Source of the DNA: Melghirimyces profundicolus
GTDB lineage: Bacteria; Bacillota; Bacilli; Thermoactinomycetales; DSM-45169
Assembly (NCBI RefSeq): GCF_003054245.1
Contig: NZ_QBKR01000014.1
Coordinates: forward strand, 1 to 64,000
Length of the DNA: 64,000 nt
Reading direction: 5' to 3'
In this document: piece after piece, positions 1 through 10,088 of the stretch
Layout: each line of letters begins with the position of its first letter
Numbering within the stretch: the stretch's first letter is position 1
Made by a program: the position numbers and the translations under genes
The notes under the pieces: generated by a model
What the model saw: the letters and a program-made list of their open reading frames with translations, nothing else
What the model was told of the DNA's origin: nothing
Databases searched by the model: none

Positions 1-296
1 AAGTCTCGCCTGGGTCGCTTCTCTCCCCGGTCTCGCTATGCACTCACAGAGCACAAGTCTCGCCTGGGTCGCTTCTCTCCCCGGTCTCGCTATGCTGTCC
101 TGCAGAGATGCAGCACTGTCCGCTCCGAATCATCCTGCTGCGGGCAGGGGCAAAACGCCTTCGGATGCAACACAGAGAAGCTTTTGCCCCTGAACGCCCT
201 TGCCGGCTGATTCTCCGCTGGGCAGGACAGCAAAGTCGCTATTTTGGGTAAACGCTTCCCCTTTTCTCGAAACGAACATTCAATCACAACGCTTCT
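1..296 (+). repeat. Dispersed modular repeat, copy A (left end cut by window)
   Basis: This is the right-hand part of a repeat family seen six times here. It starts with tandem copies of a 54-bp unit (the string AAGTCTCGCC recurs at 1 and 55). A core of about 130 bp follows, bounded by the inverted pair GCTGTCCTGC / GCAGGACAGC, and then a right end with CAATCACAACGCTTCT. That right end is the reverse complement of the 13-bp terminal sequence AGAAGCGTTGTGA found at the left of other copies. No plausible protein is encoded. Direction is defined with the tandem units first and the core second. Confidence 0.85.
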
Positions 297-326
297 AGAG
301 GGATGATGAAGGCTTTCAAATCCATA

Positions 327-355
327 AAAAAAGGGCGGAACCGCCCTTTTTTTAT
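327..355. terminator. Bidirectional intrinsic terminator
   Basis: A GGGCGG-AA-CCGCCC hairpin (333-346) is flanked by an A-run on the left and a T-run on the right, so it can end transcription on both strands. It lies just beyond the stop of the minus-strand CDGSH gene. Confidence 0.85.
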
Positions 356-367
356 GGATCCCGGGGT

Positions 368-574
368 CTACAGCACCTTTTTCGCCCGGGCACAATCGTC
401 AAATTCGCCTTTGTGGGTTCCGTCACAGAATGGCTTGTTCTTTGACAACCCACAGCGACACAGAGCAAATTGTTTCTTCGTTTCGAAGCGGTTGCCCTCC
501 GCATCCACGAGTTCCACCTCACCGCGGACGATCAGCGGCCCCCGGTCCATGGTCTGAATCTTGACATCTGCCAA
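368..574 (-). CDS. CDGSH iron-sulfur domain protein
   Basis: This 68-residue protein carries the CDGSH signature near its C-terminal half: Cys39, Cys41, Cys50 and His54, in CRCGLSKNKPFCDGTH. In this family these residues bind a redox-active, acid-labile 2Fe-2S cluster. Its length is typical of a minimal single-domain member, and there is no signal peptide or membrane segment. The start is a TTG placed 8 nt after AGGAGG. It appears monocistronic, with a strong terminator directly downstream. The biochemical partner cannot be read from the sequence; family members are linked to iron-sulfur or redox homeostasis. Confidence 0.88.
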   Translation of the reverse strand: MADVKIQTMDRGPLIVRGEVELVDAEGNRFETKKQFALCRCGLSKNKPFCDGTHKGEFDDCARAKKVL

Positions 575-746
575 ATGGAATCCCTCCTTGATTCTTCAGA
601 CGGATCATCGCTACCTTCCAGTTTTCACTTTGGGACAGCTCCCAGACAGGATTCGGCAAAAAACACAAAAAGAATTTTGGCGGGGCTCTTCCATACTTGG
701 ATCCACGGCGGAAAAAATCCTGCTCCGCTCCGGGATCTGCTGCCTG

Positions 747-1574
747 TCATTGATTCGGTTTCACGGGGCGAACCCGCGACTCAAAAAGGACCGCATTCAG
801 TTGACCGCCCACGATCAGGATCATGGCCGAAAGATAAAACCAGATCAGCAACACCATGACCCCGCCCAGGTTTCCGTAGATTTGAGAGTAATCCCCCATC
901 ATCACATACCCGGAGTACCCCACGGAGATCAACTGCCAGCCCAACGTTGCAAACAAGGTGCCGGGCAGCGCCTCACCCGGACGCATGCGAACGTTGGGAG
1001 CGAAATAATACAGGCAAAAAAAAGCGAAAAACAACACCAAACTGCTTAAAAGATACCGAATCACGATCCAAAGCCGCACCCATACCAGGGTCAGCCCCGC
1101 CTGAAGGATGATCCACTCCACCAGCTTCATCATCAGCGGCAACAGGAGGGAAACCACCAACGCAGCCAATAAGCCGAACACGAGGAACAACCGTTCCAAC
1201 CCGCTCCGCCAAAACGGGCGGTCCTCCTTCACGCCGTAAGTATGGTTCAGTATCCGGGCAATGGAACGAATTCCGCGGGAGGTCAGCCAAATCGTGCCCA
1301 GAACGCTGAAGGAAAGCAGGTTTCCACGCTGGACTCCCAAAATGGAGTCCAAATTGTTTTTGATCAGTTGATGGATGTAAGGAGGGGCGTAGGGCTTGAT
1401 AAAATCGAGGACATGGTGCGTGGAGACGGGAAAGTAGCCGAGCAGCGAAATTGCGACGATCAGAAAGGGGAAGAGGGACAACAGAAAATAATAAGCCAGC
1501 TGAGCCGACAGATCCGACACACCATCTTTATAAAAGCGCGTTTTCAGCTCGAAGATCACATCCGCTGAACGCAT
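747..1574 (-). CDS. YihY/BrkB family inner-membrane protein
   Basis: The 275-residue protein is strongly hydrophobic, with about six membrane segments and the family pattern near the N-terminus (AQLAYYFLLSLFPFLI) plus the later GLTLVWVRLWIVIRY and LLIWFYLSAMILIVGGQLNAV blocks. The YihY/BrkB family was once annotated as ribonuclease BN, but its members are membrane proteins of poorly defined function. I chose the ATG at 1574 because GGAGGG sits about 9 nt upstream; the ATG 30 nt further up has no ribosome site. Repeat copy B lies directly upstream. Confidence 0.85.
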   Translation of the reverse strand: MRSADVIFELKTRFYKDGVSDLSAQLAYYFLLSLFPFLIVAISLLGYFPVSTHHVLDFIKPYAPPYIHQLIKNNLDSILGVQRGNLLSFSVLGTIWLTSRGIRSIARILNHTYGVKEDRPFWRSGLERLFLVFGLLAALVVSLLLPLMMKLVEWIILQAGLTLVWVRLWIVIRYLLSSLVLFFAFFCLYYFAPNVRMRPGEALPGTLFATLGWQLISVGYSGYVMMGDYSQIYGNLGGVMVLLIWFYLSAMILIVGGQLNAVLFESRVRPVKPNQ

Positions 1575-1628
1575 GGCGTCAGGCCCTCCGCTTGTTTGTC
1601 TCATCTATATGCGGTTGTCCACGAGGTT

Positions 1629-1991
1629 AGAAGCGTTGTGAAAAAGTAAGCGGCCGCATTTACCCGAAGCTGCTCCGGCTGTATTCACAGAGCACAAGTC
1701 GCGCCGGGGGTCGCTTCACTCCCGGTCGCGCTATGCACTCACAGAGCACAAGTCGCGCCGGGGGTCGCTTTACTCCCGGTCGCGCTATGGCTGTCCTGCA
1801 GGGATGGTTGCACGGTCCGCTCCGAATCTTCCTGCTGCGGGCAGGGGCAAACGCCTGCGGATGCAACACAGAGAAGCTTTTGCTCCTGAACACCCTTGCA
1901 GTCTGATTCTACGCCGGGCAGGACAGCAAAGTCGCTGGTTCGGGTAAACGCTTCCCTTCTTCTGATCCTGACAATCAATCCCAACGCTTCT
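1629..1991 (+). repeat. Dispersed modular repeat, copy B (complete)
   Basis: A complete copy with all modules. It has the left end AGAAGCGTTGTGA followed by a GCGGC-rich hairpin region, two 54-bp tandem units (period measured between TCACAGAGCAC at 1685 and 1739), the core bounded by GCTGTCCTGC and GGCAGGACAGC, and the right end whose CCAACGCTTCT is a one-mismatch inverse of the left terminus. It occupies the gap between the groEL terminator and yihY. Confidence 0.85.
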
Positions 1992-2012
1992 GCACTTACC
2001 TGCCCATTAATG

Positions 2013-2040
2013 AAAAATCCCGCGGAAAGTTTCCGCGGGA
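2013..2040 (-). terminator. groESL operon terminator
   Basis: A TCCCGCGGAAA / TTTCCGCGGGA hairpin, followed on the minus strand by five T residues, lies just after the groEL stop codon. Confidence 0.88.
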
Positions 2041-2056
2041 TAAAGAAAGGGAAGGG

Positions 2057-3706
<1,650 letters not shown>

Positions 3707-3742
3707 CTATGTAGGGTTTTATTTCAGTCAGGAGCGGAAAAA

Positions 3743-4024
3743 TCAGTCGAGGACAGCCAGAATATCGCTTTCACGCAGAATGAGATATTCGGTGTCGCCC
3801 ACTTTCACTTCCGTGCCCGCGTATTTGGAGAAGATGACGCGGTCGCCTTCTTTCACTTCAAGTGCCACTTTTTGGCCGTTTTCATAACGACCGGTCCCGA
3901 CGGCGATCACTTCGCCCTCCTGGGGTTTTTCCTTGGCCGTTTCCGGCAGAACGATGCCGCTGGCCGTCTTTTCTTCTTTTTCGATGGCTTTGAGCACAAC
4001 TCGATCTCCCAACGGTTTGATCAT
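3743..4024 (-). CDS. groES: Co-chaperonin GroES (10 kDa)
   Basis: GroES is the heptameric lid of the GroEL chamber. The ATG at 4024 ([12 protein letters not shown]) matches the conserved family start and gives 93 residues; the longer reading frame from 4069 would begin inside the CIRCE operator. An AGGAGGGTG ribosome site precedes it. The mobile loop region ([16 protein letters not shown]) and the C-terminal ESDILAVLD strand are intact. Transcription starts upstream of CIRCE, so the inverted repeat sits in the 5' leader as in other HrcA-regulated groE operons. Confidence 0.97.
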   Translation of the reverse strand: MIKPLGDRVVLKAIEKEEKTASGIVLPETAKEKPQEGEVIAVGTGRYENGQKVALEVKEGDRVIFSKYAGTEVKVGDTEYLILRESDILAVLD

Positions 4025-4062
4025 CGTCAGACACCCTCCTTCACGAGGTGAATGGTTTCTTG

Positions 4063-4089
4063 TTAGCACTCATTCGATCCGAGTGCTAA
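4063..4089 (-). promoter_or_regulatory. CIRCE operator (HrcA binding site) for groESL
   Basis: This is a perfect match to the CIRCE consensus: TTAGCACTC, 9-nt spacer, GAGTGCTAA. It lies between the groES promoter and the groES start. HrcA is known to repress groE through this element in Bacilli; hrcA itself is not in the window. Confidence 0.98.
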
Positions 4090-4100
4090 CACCAATTACA

Positions 4101-4129
4101 ATAATAGCGATCTGTTTTCCGTTTTGCAA
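4101..4129 (-). promoter_or_regulatory. Vegetative promoter of groES-groEL
   Basis: On the minus strand there is TTGCAA, a 17-nt spacer, then TATTAT, immediately upstream of CIRCE. This is the standard SigA arrangement for an HrcA-controlled groE operon. Confidence 0.85.
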
Positions 4130-4240
4130 GACCTTCCCCGAAAAAATTCCGGCAGGCCACCCCCTTTCCTTCCGGTAATCCGTTCATATCATTGCCTAGT
4201 GGATCGCCGTCTACTCCTTCCTTGCCTGAAAAAAACAAGA

Positions 4241-4266
4241 AAAAGAGGAGGACGTTACGCCTCCTT
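4241..4266 (-). terminator. tatC terminator
   Basis: A GGAGG / CCTCC hairpin with an 8-nt loop, followed by CTTTTTC on the minus strand, overlaps the end of tatC. Confidence 0.7.
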
Positions 4267-4267
4267 T

Positions 4268-5062
4268 TTACCAACCGTCCTCCGCATCCGCTTTTTCCCG
4301 TTCCCGCCAATAGCGCTCCAGCTCCTCATCCTCCGCCTGAATCCGGCGATAAACCCGTGCCGAGAGCCAGATGCTCATCTCATACAGCAAAATCAGCGGC
4401 AGGGTGACCAGAACATTGCTGACAAAGTCGGGCGGGGTCACCAAAGCCGCCAGCACGACCAAAACCAGGTAGGCAAAGCGTCGGCTTTTGCGCAGGATCT
4501 CCGGGTTCAACAAGCGGATCCTCGTCAGAAAAAGAATCACCACCGGCAATTCAAACAACACTGCAATGGGTACGACCACCCGGAACATAAAGCGGACAAA
4601 CTCGTAAAATCCGTAGGTTTCCGTCGCCCCCAGGGAGGAGGTCAGTGCAAACATGAAGTTGAGAAGGAAGGGGAAAATCCAGAAATAACCGAAAAACAAC
4701 CCCGTTGTAAAGAGGATCACCGCCAAAGGAATGTAACTGAGCGTCGCCTTTTGTTCCTTCTGTGTCAGACCCGGTTGTACAAAGCGCCACGCCTGAAACA
4801 GGGCGACGGGGAGAGTGCCCGTCAGGGCCACGACGAAGGCAAACTGCATGTAGATGCTGAGAGCTTCCCCCGGCGAAAATACATGAAGTTCCAACGTTTT
4901 CGCCAAATTTCCCTGGAGGACATCCATTTTGATAAAATCGATGATCGGTTTTGCGAAAAGAAAGCCCACCATCAACATGACCACAAATACCGCCAGGGTG
5001 ACCAGTATCCGATTTCGCAATTCGTTAAGATGTTCGGTCCAGTGTTTTTGATCTCCGCTCAT
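4268..5062 (-). CDS. tatC: Sec-independent protein translocase TatC
   Basis: This 264-residue polytopic membrane protein (six predicted segments) is the receptor core of the twin-arginine translocase for folded proteins. It shows the cytosolic N-terminal signature HLNELRNRIL and the conserved FLFAKP / FQAWRFVQPGLTQKEQK blocks. The ATG at 5062 is preceded by GGAAGG; the reading frame extends 13 codons upstream without a ribosome site. It follows rex by 60 bp, matching the B. subtilis rex-tatAY-tatCY order, but no tatA gene is present in between, so TatA must be encoded elsewhere. Confidence 0.95.
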   Translation of the reverse strand: MSGDQKHWTEHLNELRNRILVTLAVFVVMLMVGFLFAKPIIDFIKMDVLQGNLAKTLELHVFSPGEALSIYMQFAFVVALTGTLPVALFQAWRFVQPGLTQKEQKATLSYIPLAVILFTTGLFFGYFWIFPFLLNFMFALTSSLGATETYGFYEFVRFMFRVVVPIAVLFELPVVILFLTRIRLLNPEILRKSRRFAYLVLVVLAALVTPPDFVSNVLVTLPLILLYEMSIWLSARVYRRIQAEDEELERYWREREKADAEDGW

Positions 5063-5121
5063 TCCAGTAACCTTCCTTCTTCCGTTTCCTCCGGGTTCCA
5101 AGGGTGCCGGCAGGGGTTGCC

Positions 5122-5805
5122 TCAGGCGTCTTCTCCGGGTGTTTCATCATGGAGGGAAAGGTTTCCCTCCTCCTCAAGCGGAAAGTTCTTCAGGAAATAA
5201 ATCAGGGTTTGCAACTCGATGGTCAGATCGATGTTATGCATCCGGACCCCGCGCGGCACCGTGAGACGGGCCGGGGTGAAATTGAGAATCCCCCGGATTC
5301 CGGCGTCGACGATCTGGTCCGTGGTGGCCTGTGCCACACTGGCCGGAACGGTGAGAATGGCCACTTCCACGCCGTGCAATTGCCGGACTTCGGCAAAGCG
5401 GTCCATGGAATAGACGGGGATGCCGTCGACCTCCGTTCCCACTTTCCTCGGATCGGTATCAAACCCGGCCACAATTTTGGTATTGTGACTGCGATAAAAA
5501 TTGTATCCCAACAACGCGGTACCCAAGTGGCCGACCCCGACCAGAACCACGTTGGTCACTTCGTCCTGGCGCAAAAAGTCCCGAAGAAATTGCAGCAGGT
5601 AGTTCACATTGTAACCATACCCCTTTTTACCCAGTTCACCCAGATAGGAAAAATCCCGTCGAATCGTCGCGGGATCGATTTGAAGGGCGTCGCTCAATTG
5701 CGCCGAAGAAACCCTCTTTTTCCCGATGGCGTGCAATTTCTCCAGATAACGGTAATAAAGCGGCAACCGCTTGGCCGTCACTTGGGGAATTTTGATATCC
5801 GACAT
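5122..5805 (-). CDS. rex: Redox-sensing transcriptional repressor Rex
   Basis: The 227-residue protein has an N-terminal winged helix ([21 protein letters not shown], with [22 protein letters not shown] as recognition region) and a Rossmann domain with GVGHLG near residues 90-95. A C-terminal domain-swap helix follows. Rex senses the NADH/NAD ratio and represses fermentation and respiratory genes when NADH is low. The ATG follows GGGAGG. The upstream gene on the same strand has a near-perfect Rex box overlapping its promoter, so the cluster is probably autoregulated. Confidence 0.96.
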   Translation of the reverse strand: MSDIKIPQVTAKRLPLYYRYLEKLHAIGKKRVSSAQLSDALQIDPATIRRDFSYLGELGKKGYGYNVNYLLQFLRDFLRQDEVTNVVLVGVGHLGTALLGYNFYRSHNTKIVAGFDTDPRKVGTEVDGIPVYSMDRFAEVRQLHGVEVAILTVPASVAQATTDQIVDAGIRGILNFTPARLTVPRGVRMHNIDLTIELQTLIYFLKNFPLEEEGNLSLHDETPGEDA

Positions 5806-5877
5806 GGCATGCCTCCCTACCCGCGGGGTTGATGCCCCCTTCGGTTTGGTTCCCGGTCATCCGTCTCCTGCCGGCGG

Positions 5878-6867
5878 TCAGCAGGAATGGAGCCCTCCGT
5901 AACCCAGGCTGACAATGTCCTCCCGCCGGATCCTTTCTCCCGCCAGGATCCGGGGGAGGAAGACATCGAAGGAGGTGTACTCATCATGAATCACACACCC
6001 GGGAAGGCCCAGTACGGGAATCCCCCGGTAGTAAGCCACCAGCAGCATGGAACCGGGCAGCATGGGAGTTCCGTAACTGATCACTTGCGCCCCCAGGGAC
6101 GCAATGGCGCCGGGCGTCCGGTCATCGGGGTCGACGGACATTCCCCCGGTCACCAACACCATATCCGCTCCCTGATCCACAAAAGAGCGGATTTGGGCCT
6201 GGATCAGATCTTTGTCGTCGCTGGCCAGGGTCTGACCCATCACGGTCGACCCGAAGGATTCAAGTTTTTCTTGAAGCACCGGGCCGAACCGGTCACGGAT
6301 CCGTCCATGATAGATCTCACTTCCCGTCGTGACCACCCCCACCCGGAAAGGACGGAACGGCCACACCTCCAGCACGGGGGAAGGCCCTGCCGTTTCTTCC
6401 ACGGCTTCGATCCGCTCTTCGGGATAAATCAGCGGAATCACCCGGGATGCAGCCACCGTCTGTTCTTTTTTCACAGGTTGGTCCGACTGCAGCGTGGACA
6501 AGACCGCCTGCTCCACCTCGTTGATGGCGCGGACCCGGGAAGCGTCCACTTTCAGAAGCCCGTCCATCCCGGCCACGAGGTTGACTTTCCCCTCCCGGGG
6601 CTCCGTCAACGTGAGCCCGGGGCCGCAAACCGCCCGTGCGATCCGGACGGCTGCATCGTTCTCGTGAAGTTCCCCCGGTGCCAGCTCCATTACGTATATA
6701 TGCTCCTTTCCGATGGAAAGGAGGTCGTCGATATCTTCTTGACGAATCACATGACCTTTGCGAAACAGGGGGCCTTTGAACTTACCGGGCAACACCTGGG
6801 TAAGATCGTGGGCCAACACCCTTCCCACCGCATCGGTCACGTGCACTTCCTTCAGAGAGCTTTTCAA
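5878..6867 (-). CDS. Molybdopterin-binding protein (MoeA/MogA-like fold)
   Basis: The 329-residue protein contains a MoCF-type molybdopterin-binding domain in its second half: VGVVTTGSEIYHGRIRDRF, then MVLVTGGMSVDPDDRTP and VLGLPGCVIHDEYTSFD. The N-terminal half (VTDAVGRVLAHDLTQVLPGKFKGPLFRKGHVI) resembles the start of MoeA but lacks a full MoeA architecture. A role in molybdenum cofactor handling is inferred from the fold. The start is TTG (6867) after AAGGGGG. It heads a minus-strand run with rex and tatC and has a candidate Rex operator in its promoter. Confidence 0.8.
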   Translation of the reverse strand: MKSSLKEVHVTDAVGRVLAHDLTQVLPGKFKGPLFRKGHVIRQEDIDDLLSIGKEHIYVMELAPGELHENDAAVRIARAVCGPGLTLTEPREGKVNLVAGMDGLLKVDASRVRAINEVEQAVLSTLQSDQPVKKEQTVAASRVIPLIYPEERIEAVEETAGPSPVLEVWPFRPFRVGVVTTGSEIYHGRIRDRFGPVLQEKLESFGSTVMGQTLASDDKDLIQAQIRSFVDQGADMVLVTGGMSVDPDDRTPGAIASLGAQVISYGTPMLPGSMLLVAYYRGIPVLGLPGCVIHDEYTSFDVFLPRILAGERIRREDIVSLGYGGLHSC

Positions 6868-6940
6868 TTTCCGTCCCCCTTTACATCCGGCCGGTTGTCC
6901 CCGGGGCGGCTCTTCCGGTTCGCCTCATGAATCTTCTCCT

Positions 6941-6969
6941 ATTGTAACAACCTTCGCGTTATTTGTGTA
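6941..6969 (-). promoter_or_regulatory. Candidate promoter of the molybdopterin-binding gene / rex / tatC run
   Basis: On the minus strand there is TACACA, a 17-nt spacer, then TACAAT. The -35 hexamer overlaps the candidate Rex box, consistent with repression by promoter occlusion. The -10 is good, the -35 is only 4/6. Confidence 0.5.
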
Positions 6970-6980
6970 TGGATTCACAA
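6963..6980. promoter_or_regulatory. Candidate Rex operator
   Basis: TTGTGTATGGATTCACAA matches the Rex consensus TTGTGAA-N4-TTCACAA with one mismatch in the 14 half-site positions. It lies upstream of the minus-strand genes 5878-6867 and rex. Confidence 0.7.
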
Positions 6981-7159
6981 GATCTTAACGCAGGGAATGG
7001 GCATTCCGGGCTTTTCGGGGTGAACCGGTCTTGGGGAGTAGGACGGATTCGACTATCAAAATGGGTCTTTTCGTCTATTGTAACGAAATCCTTTTCGACA
7101 TAAACTGAAAGTGTCCACAACGGACTTATTCATCCATCATTCCCTTTATTTCCGGTCCG
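6981..7159. other. Intergenic stretch without a gene (6868-7318 overall)
   Basis: Apart from the Rex box and promoter (6941-6980) and the orphan plus-strand terminator (7160-7186), I see no coding potential or recognised RNA between 6868 and 7318. A weak plus-strand promoter (TTGTAA, 17 nt, TAAACT) can be drawn at 7078-7106. Confidence 0.4.
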
Positions 7160-7186
7160 ACAGCCCGCTGCCCGCGGGCTGTTTTA
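7160..7186 (+). terminator. Orphan plus-strand intrinsic terminator
   Basis: ACAGCCCGC / GCGGGCTGT is a 9-bp hairpin followed by TTTT on the plus strand. No plus-strand gene precedes it, and on the minus strand it lacks a T-run. Confidence 0.65.
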
Positions 7187-7318
7187 TCATTCCATCGGGA
7201 ACGAAGGTTTAATGTCCCGGTTCGGCCGGAACGGGACCTTCTCAGGGGGAACGGATCCGGGAGGACGGTGCTTCCTGACCCAAGTTCCGGCCGTCCCTGT
7301 TCCCCCCCCGGCCGATTC

Positions 7319-7906
7319 TTATTTTTCGCCCCGGTCCGGACGAAGGATCCCTCCCGGAGTGGCGACGGCATGCATGGGTTGGTCGTGAGGCTCCGGGTGA
7401 ACCGTCGGCACCAGTTGAAAAGTGTATGCCGCCCCGACCCGGATCACATGGGTGCCCGGACCGGCGAAGAACCGGTCGTAATACCCGGCCCCATAACCCA
7501 GCCGATAGCCGTTTGTGTCAAAACCGACCCCCGGAACCACCGCCCATTCCACCTCTGCAGGATCGATCCACCTTGCTTCGCTGGGTCGGGGTTCGGTGAT
7601 CCCGTATGCCCCCCGGATCAGGTCGTCCAAACTGCGGATGGTGTAGAGTTCCAGAGACCGGGTCCGGGGTACCGAACGGGGCAGAACCACCCGTTTCCCC
7701 TCCCGCCAGCTCCGTTCCATCAGGGGACGAACGTCCACTTCACCCCTGTGCGGCATGTAAAAGAGGACCGTTCCCGCCTCCCGGTACCGGGGCTCCGTTC
7801 CCAAAACCCCGCAAACCCCCGCGGACTGCTTCTCCGCCTCCACGGAGTCCAACCCTCTTCGTTTCTCCAACAGACGGACCCGGAGCACATCCTTTTCGGT
7901 CCCCAT
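7319..7906 (-). CDS. 5-formyltetrahydrofolate cyclo-ligase
   Basis: The protein (about 195 residues) converts 5-formyl-THF to 5,10-methenyl-THF using ATP. It shows the N-terminal LRVRLLEKRRGLDS, the VLFYMPHRGEVDVRPL segment, VVPGVGFDTNGYRLGYGAGYYDRF with the signature GYGxGYYDR, and a C-terminal HPEPHDQPMHAVATPGGI block. Two in-frame ATGs lie 6 nt apart; GGGAG is 8 nt before the second, which I prefer. The gene is likely monocistronic. Length and motifs are normal for the family. Confidence 0.92.
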   Translation of the reverse strand: MGTEKDVLRVRLLEKRRGLDSVEAEKQSAGVCGVLGTEPRYREAGTVLFYMPHRGEVDVRPLMERSWREGKRVVLPRSVPRTRSLELYTIRSLDDLIRGAYGITEPRPSEARWIDPAEVEWAVVPGVGFDTNGYRLGYGAGYYDRFFAGPGTHVIRVGAAYTFQLVPTVHPEPHDQPMHAVATPGGILRPDRGEK

Positions 7907-8064
7907 CCCCATCTCTCCCTTTCCGCCTTTTTCTCACCGATTGTACCACAACCCGGCGTGTCGGCTGAAAATGGCACCCGATCCGACCGGTTGGGTGGCT
8001 GTCATCCCTTTTTTCCGGATCTTCCTTGGGATACAATGGAATCGGTTTTCTATACAAGAGGTGA

Positions 8065-9981
8065 ATGCGGTTGAGCATCCTGCAAGTCAACCACGTGGAT
8101 AAATCCTACGGCGCCACCCCGGTTCTGAGCGGGGTCAGCCTGAAGGTGGATGAAAAAGAACGGGTGGGTCTCATCGGTCCGAACGGGGCGGGCAAGTCCA
8201 CCCTTTTGAAGGTGATTACCGGCCGGATCCCCGCCGACTCCGGGGAAGTCCACATCTCCAAACAGGCCCGGACCGGATATCTTGCCCAATCGATGGAACC
8301 GGAGTCCGACGGCACCGTTTGGGAAGAAGCGATGAAAGCCTTTGTCCGAATCCGGAAGATGGAATCGCAGATGAGAAAGCTGGAGGCAGAGATGAGTCGG
8401 GAAGCTGTTTTTTCCGATGAGAAGCGCTACCTTCGGGTGACCGAACAGTACGCCCGGCTGCAGCAGGACTTTGAACAGGCCGGCGGATACGGTTTCGAAG
8501 CCCGGGCACGGGGGGTGTTGACCGGACTGGGACTGGGTGGAATCGACTGGAAAACGACGCCGATCCGCTCATTAAGCGGCGGGCAAAAAACCCGGCTGGC
8601 CCTGGCCCGCCTGCTGCTGGAACAGCCCGACCTGATCATTCTGGACGAGCCAACCAACTACCTGGACATGGACGCCCTCGCCTGGCTGGAACAGACGCTG
8701 GAATCCTATCCCGGCGCCCTCCTGGTGGTCTCCCACGACCGTTATTTCCTGGACCGGGTCGTGAGCGTGATTTATGAACTGGAACGGACCCGCATCACTC
8801 GTTACAAAGGGAATTACTCGGCATACATCCGTCAGCGGGAGGAAAATCGGGCCCGATGGAAAAAAGAGTATGAGAAGCAACAGGAGGAAATCCGGAGGAT
8901 GGAGGATTTCGTCCAAAGGAACCTGGCACGGGCCTCCACCACCAAGCGGGCCCAGAGTCGCCGGAAAGCGCTGGAGAAAATGGACCGGATGGAACCCCCT
9001 CCCCAGGACCGGACCCGGGCCGCCATCCGTTTTGAACCCGCCGTCACCAGCGGACGGACGGTTCTGGAAGCAGAAGGGCTGACGGTGGGCTACAAGGCCG
9101 GCAGCCCCCTGATCACCCATGCCAACCTGGAGTTGAAGCGGGGAGACCGGGTCGCTCTCCTCGGGCCGAACGGAACGGGGAAATCCACCCTGCTGAAAAC
9201 CCTCGCCGGCCGGATGGCGCCTCTCTCCGGAAAGGTGGTGCTGGGAACCGGAGTCCGGCTGGATTATTACGATCAGGAGCAGGAAGAACTGCGGGAAGAA
9301 AATACGGTCCTGGATGAAGTTTGGAATGCCAATCCCAAACTGGACCAGTCCCGGATCCGGACGTATCTGGGTCAGTTCCTGTTCACCGGAGAGGAGGTGT
9401 TCAAGCGGGTCTCCGATCTATCCGGAGGCGAGAAAGCCCGGCTCTCCCTTTTGAAACGTCTCCTGAACCGGGGTAACTTCCTCCTCATGGATGAGCCGAC
9501 CAACCACCTGGACATGGACAGCAAAGAACGTCTGGAGGAAGGGCTGGAATCCTTCACCGGGACCCTCCTCTTCGTCTCCCACGATCGCTACTTCATCAAC
9601 CGGTTGGCCAACCGGATCTGGGAAGTCAGGGATGGGGGAATCAACGTCTTTGACGGAGGTTACCGAGAATATCTGGAAAAGACGAAAGAGGCCGCAACCG
9701 AAAAAGAGAAGTCCGGGAAATCCAAAACTTCCGGTGATGAGAATCCCAACCGAAAGAACCGGGAGGCGGAACGGGAAGAACGCCGGCTCCGGAGGGAAGC
9801 CTCCCGGTTGGAGGAGGAGATTGAAGCGCTGGAGGAGGAAAAGGCCCAACTCCAAGAGGAACTCTGCAGGGAAGAAATCTACAGCAATCCCGAAGAATTT
9901 GCTCCCCGCCAGCAACGGTTGGCGGAGCTGGAAGAGACCATTCTGAAAAAAACCGAGCGCTGGGCGGAAATCGCAGAATGA
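8065..9981 (+). CDS. ABC-F family ATPase (YdiF-type)
   Basis: This 638-residue cytosolic protein has two ABC domains and no membrane segments. The first has [23 protein letters not shown] and [15 protein letters not shown] charged linker (about residues 245-310) follows, then a second domain with [24 protein letters not shown] and [13 protein letters not shown]. Residues 545-638 form a Glu/Arg-rich coiled coil. ABC-F proteins act on the ribosome E site. Position near groEL, rex and tsaD matches B. subtilis ydiF. The ATG at 8065 is only 2 nt from AGGTG; a TTG at 8071 has better spacing and may be the true start. Confidence 0.93.
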   Translation: MRLSILQVNHVDKSYGATPVLSGVSLKVDEKERVGLIGPNGAGKSTLLKVITGRIPADSGEVHISKQARTGYLAQSMEPESDGTVWEEAMKAFVRIRKMESQMRKLEAEMSREAVFSDEKRYLRVTEQYARLQQDFEQAGGYGFEARARGVLTGLGLGGIDWKTTPIRSLSGGQKTRLALARLLLEQPDLIILDEPTNYLDMDALAWLEQTLESYPGALLVVSHDRYFLDRVVSVIYELERTRITRYKGNYSAYIRQREENRARWKKEYEKQQEEIRRMEDFVQRNLARASTTKRAQSRRKALEKMDRMEPPPQDRTRAAIRFEPAVTSGRTVLEAEGLTVGYKAGSPLITHANLELKRGDRVALLGPNGTGKSTLLKTLAGRMAPLSGKVVLGTGVRLDYYDQEQEELREENTVLDEVWNANPKLDQSRIRTYLGQFLFTGEEVFKRVSDLSGGEKARLSLLKRLLNRGNFLLMDEPTNHLDMDSKERLEEGLESFTGTLLFVSHDRYFINRLANRIWEVRDGGINVFDGGYREYLEKTKEAATEKEKSGKSKTSGDENPNRKNREAEREERRLRREASRLEEEIEALEEEKAQLQEELCREEIYSNPEEFAPRQQRLAELEETILKKTERWAEIAE

Positions 9982-9989
9982 TAGCCGAT

Positions 9990-10021
9990 CGAAAAAAGAC
10001 CGTCGAAACGGGTCTTTTTTC
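9990..10021 (+). terminator. ABC-F gene terminator
   Basis: AAAAAAGACC / GGTCTTTTTT hairpin with a 9-nt loop, directly after the stop codon; near symmetrical, so it can act on both strands. Confidence 0.85.
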
Positions 10022-10088
10022 GTTGATATCAGGGCCGCAGCGGATCATCGGACGGCAGATCCACCTATGGACCGAAAGGCGGGAAGCC

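Noticed and set aside
6881-6928. 15-codon leader frame upstream of the molybdopterin-binding gene
   Set aside because: Its ribosome site would lie at or before the predicted transcription start, so translation is unlikely.
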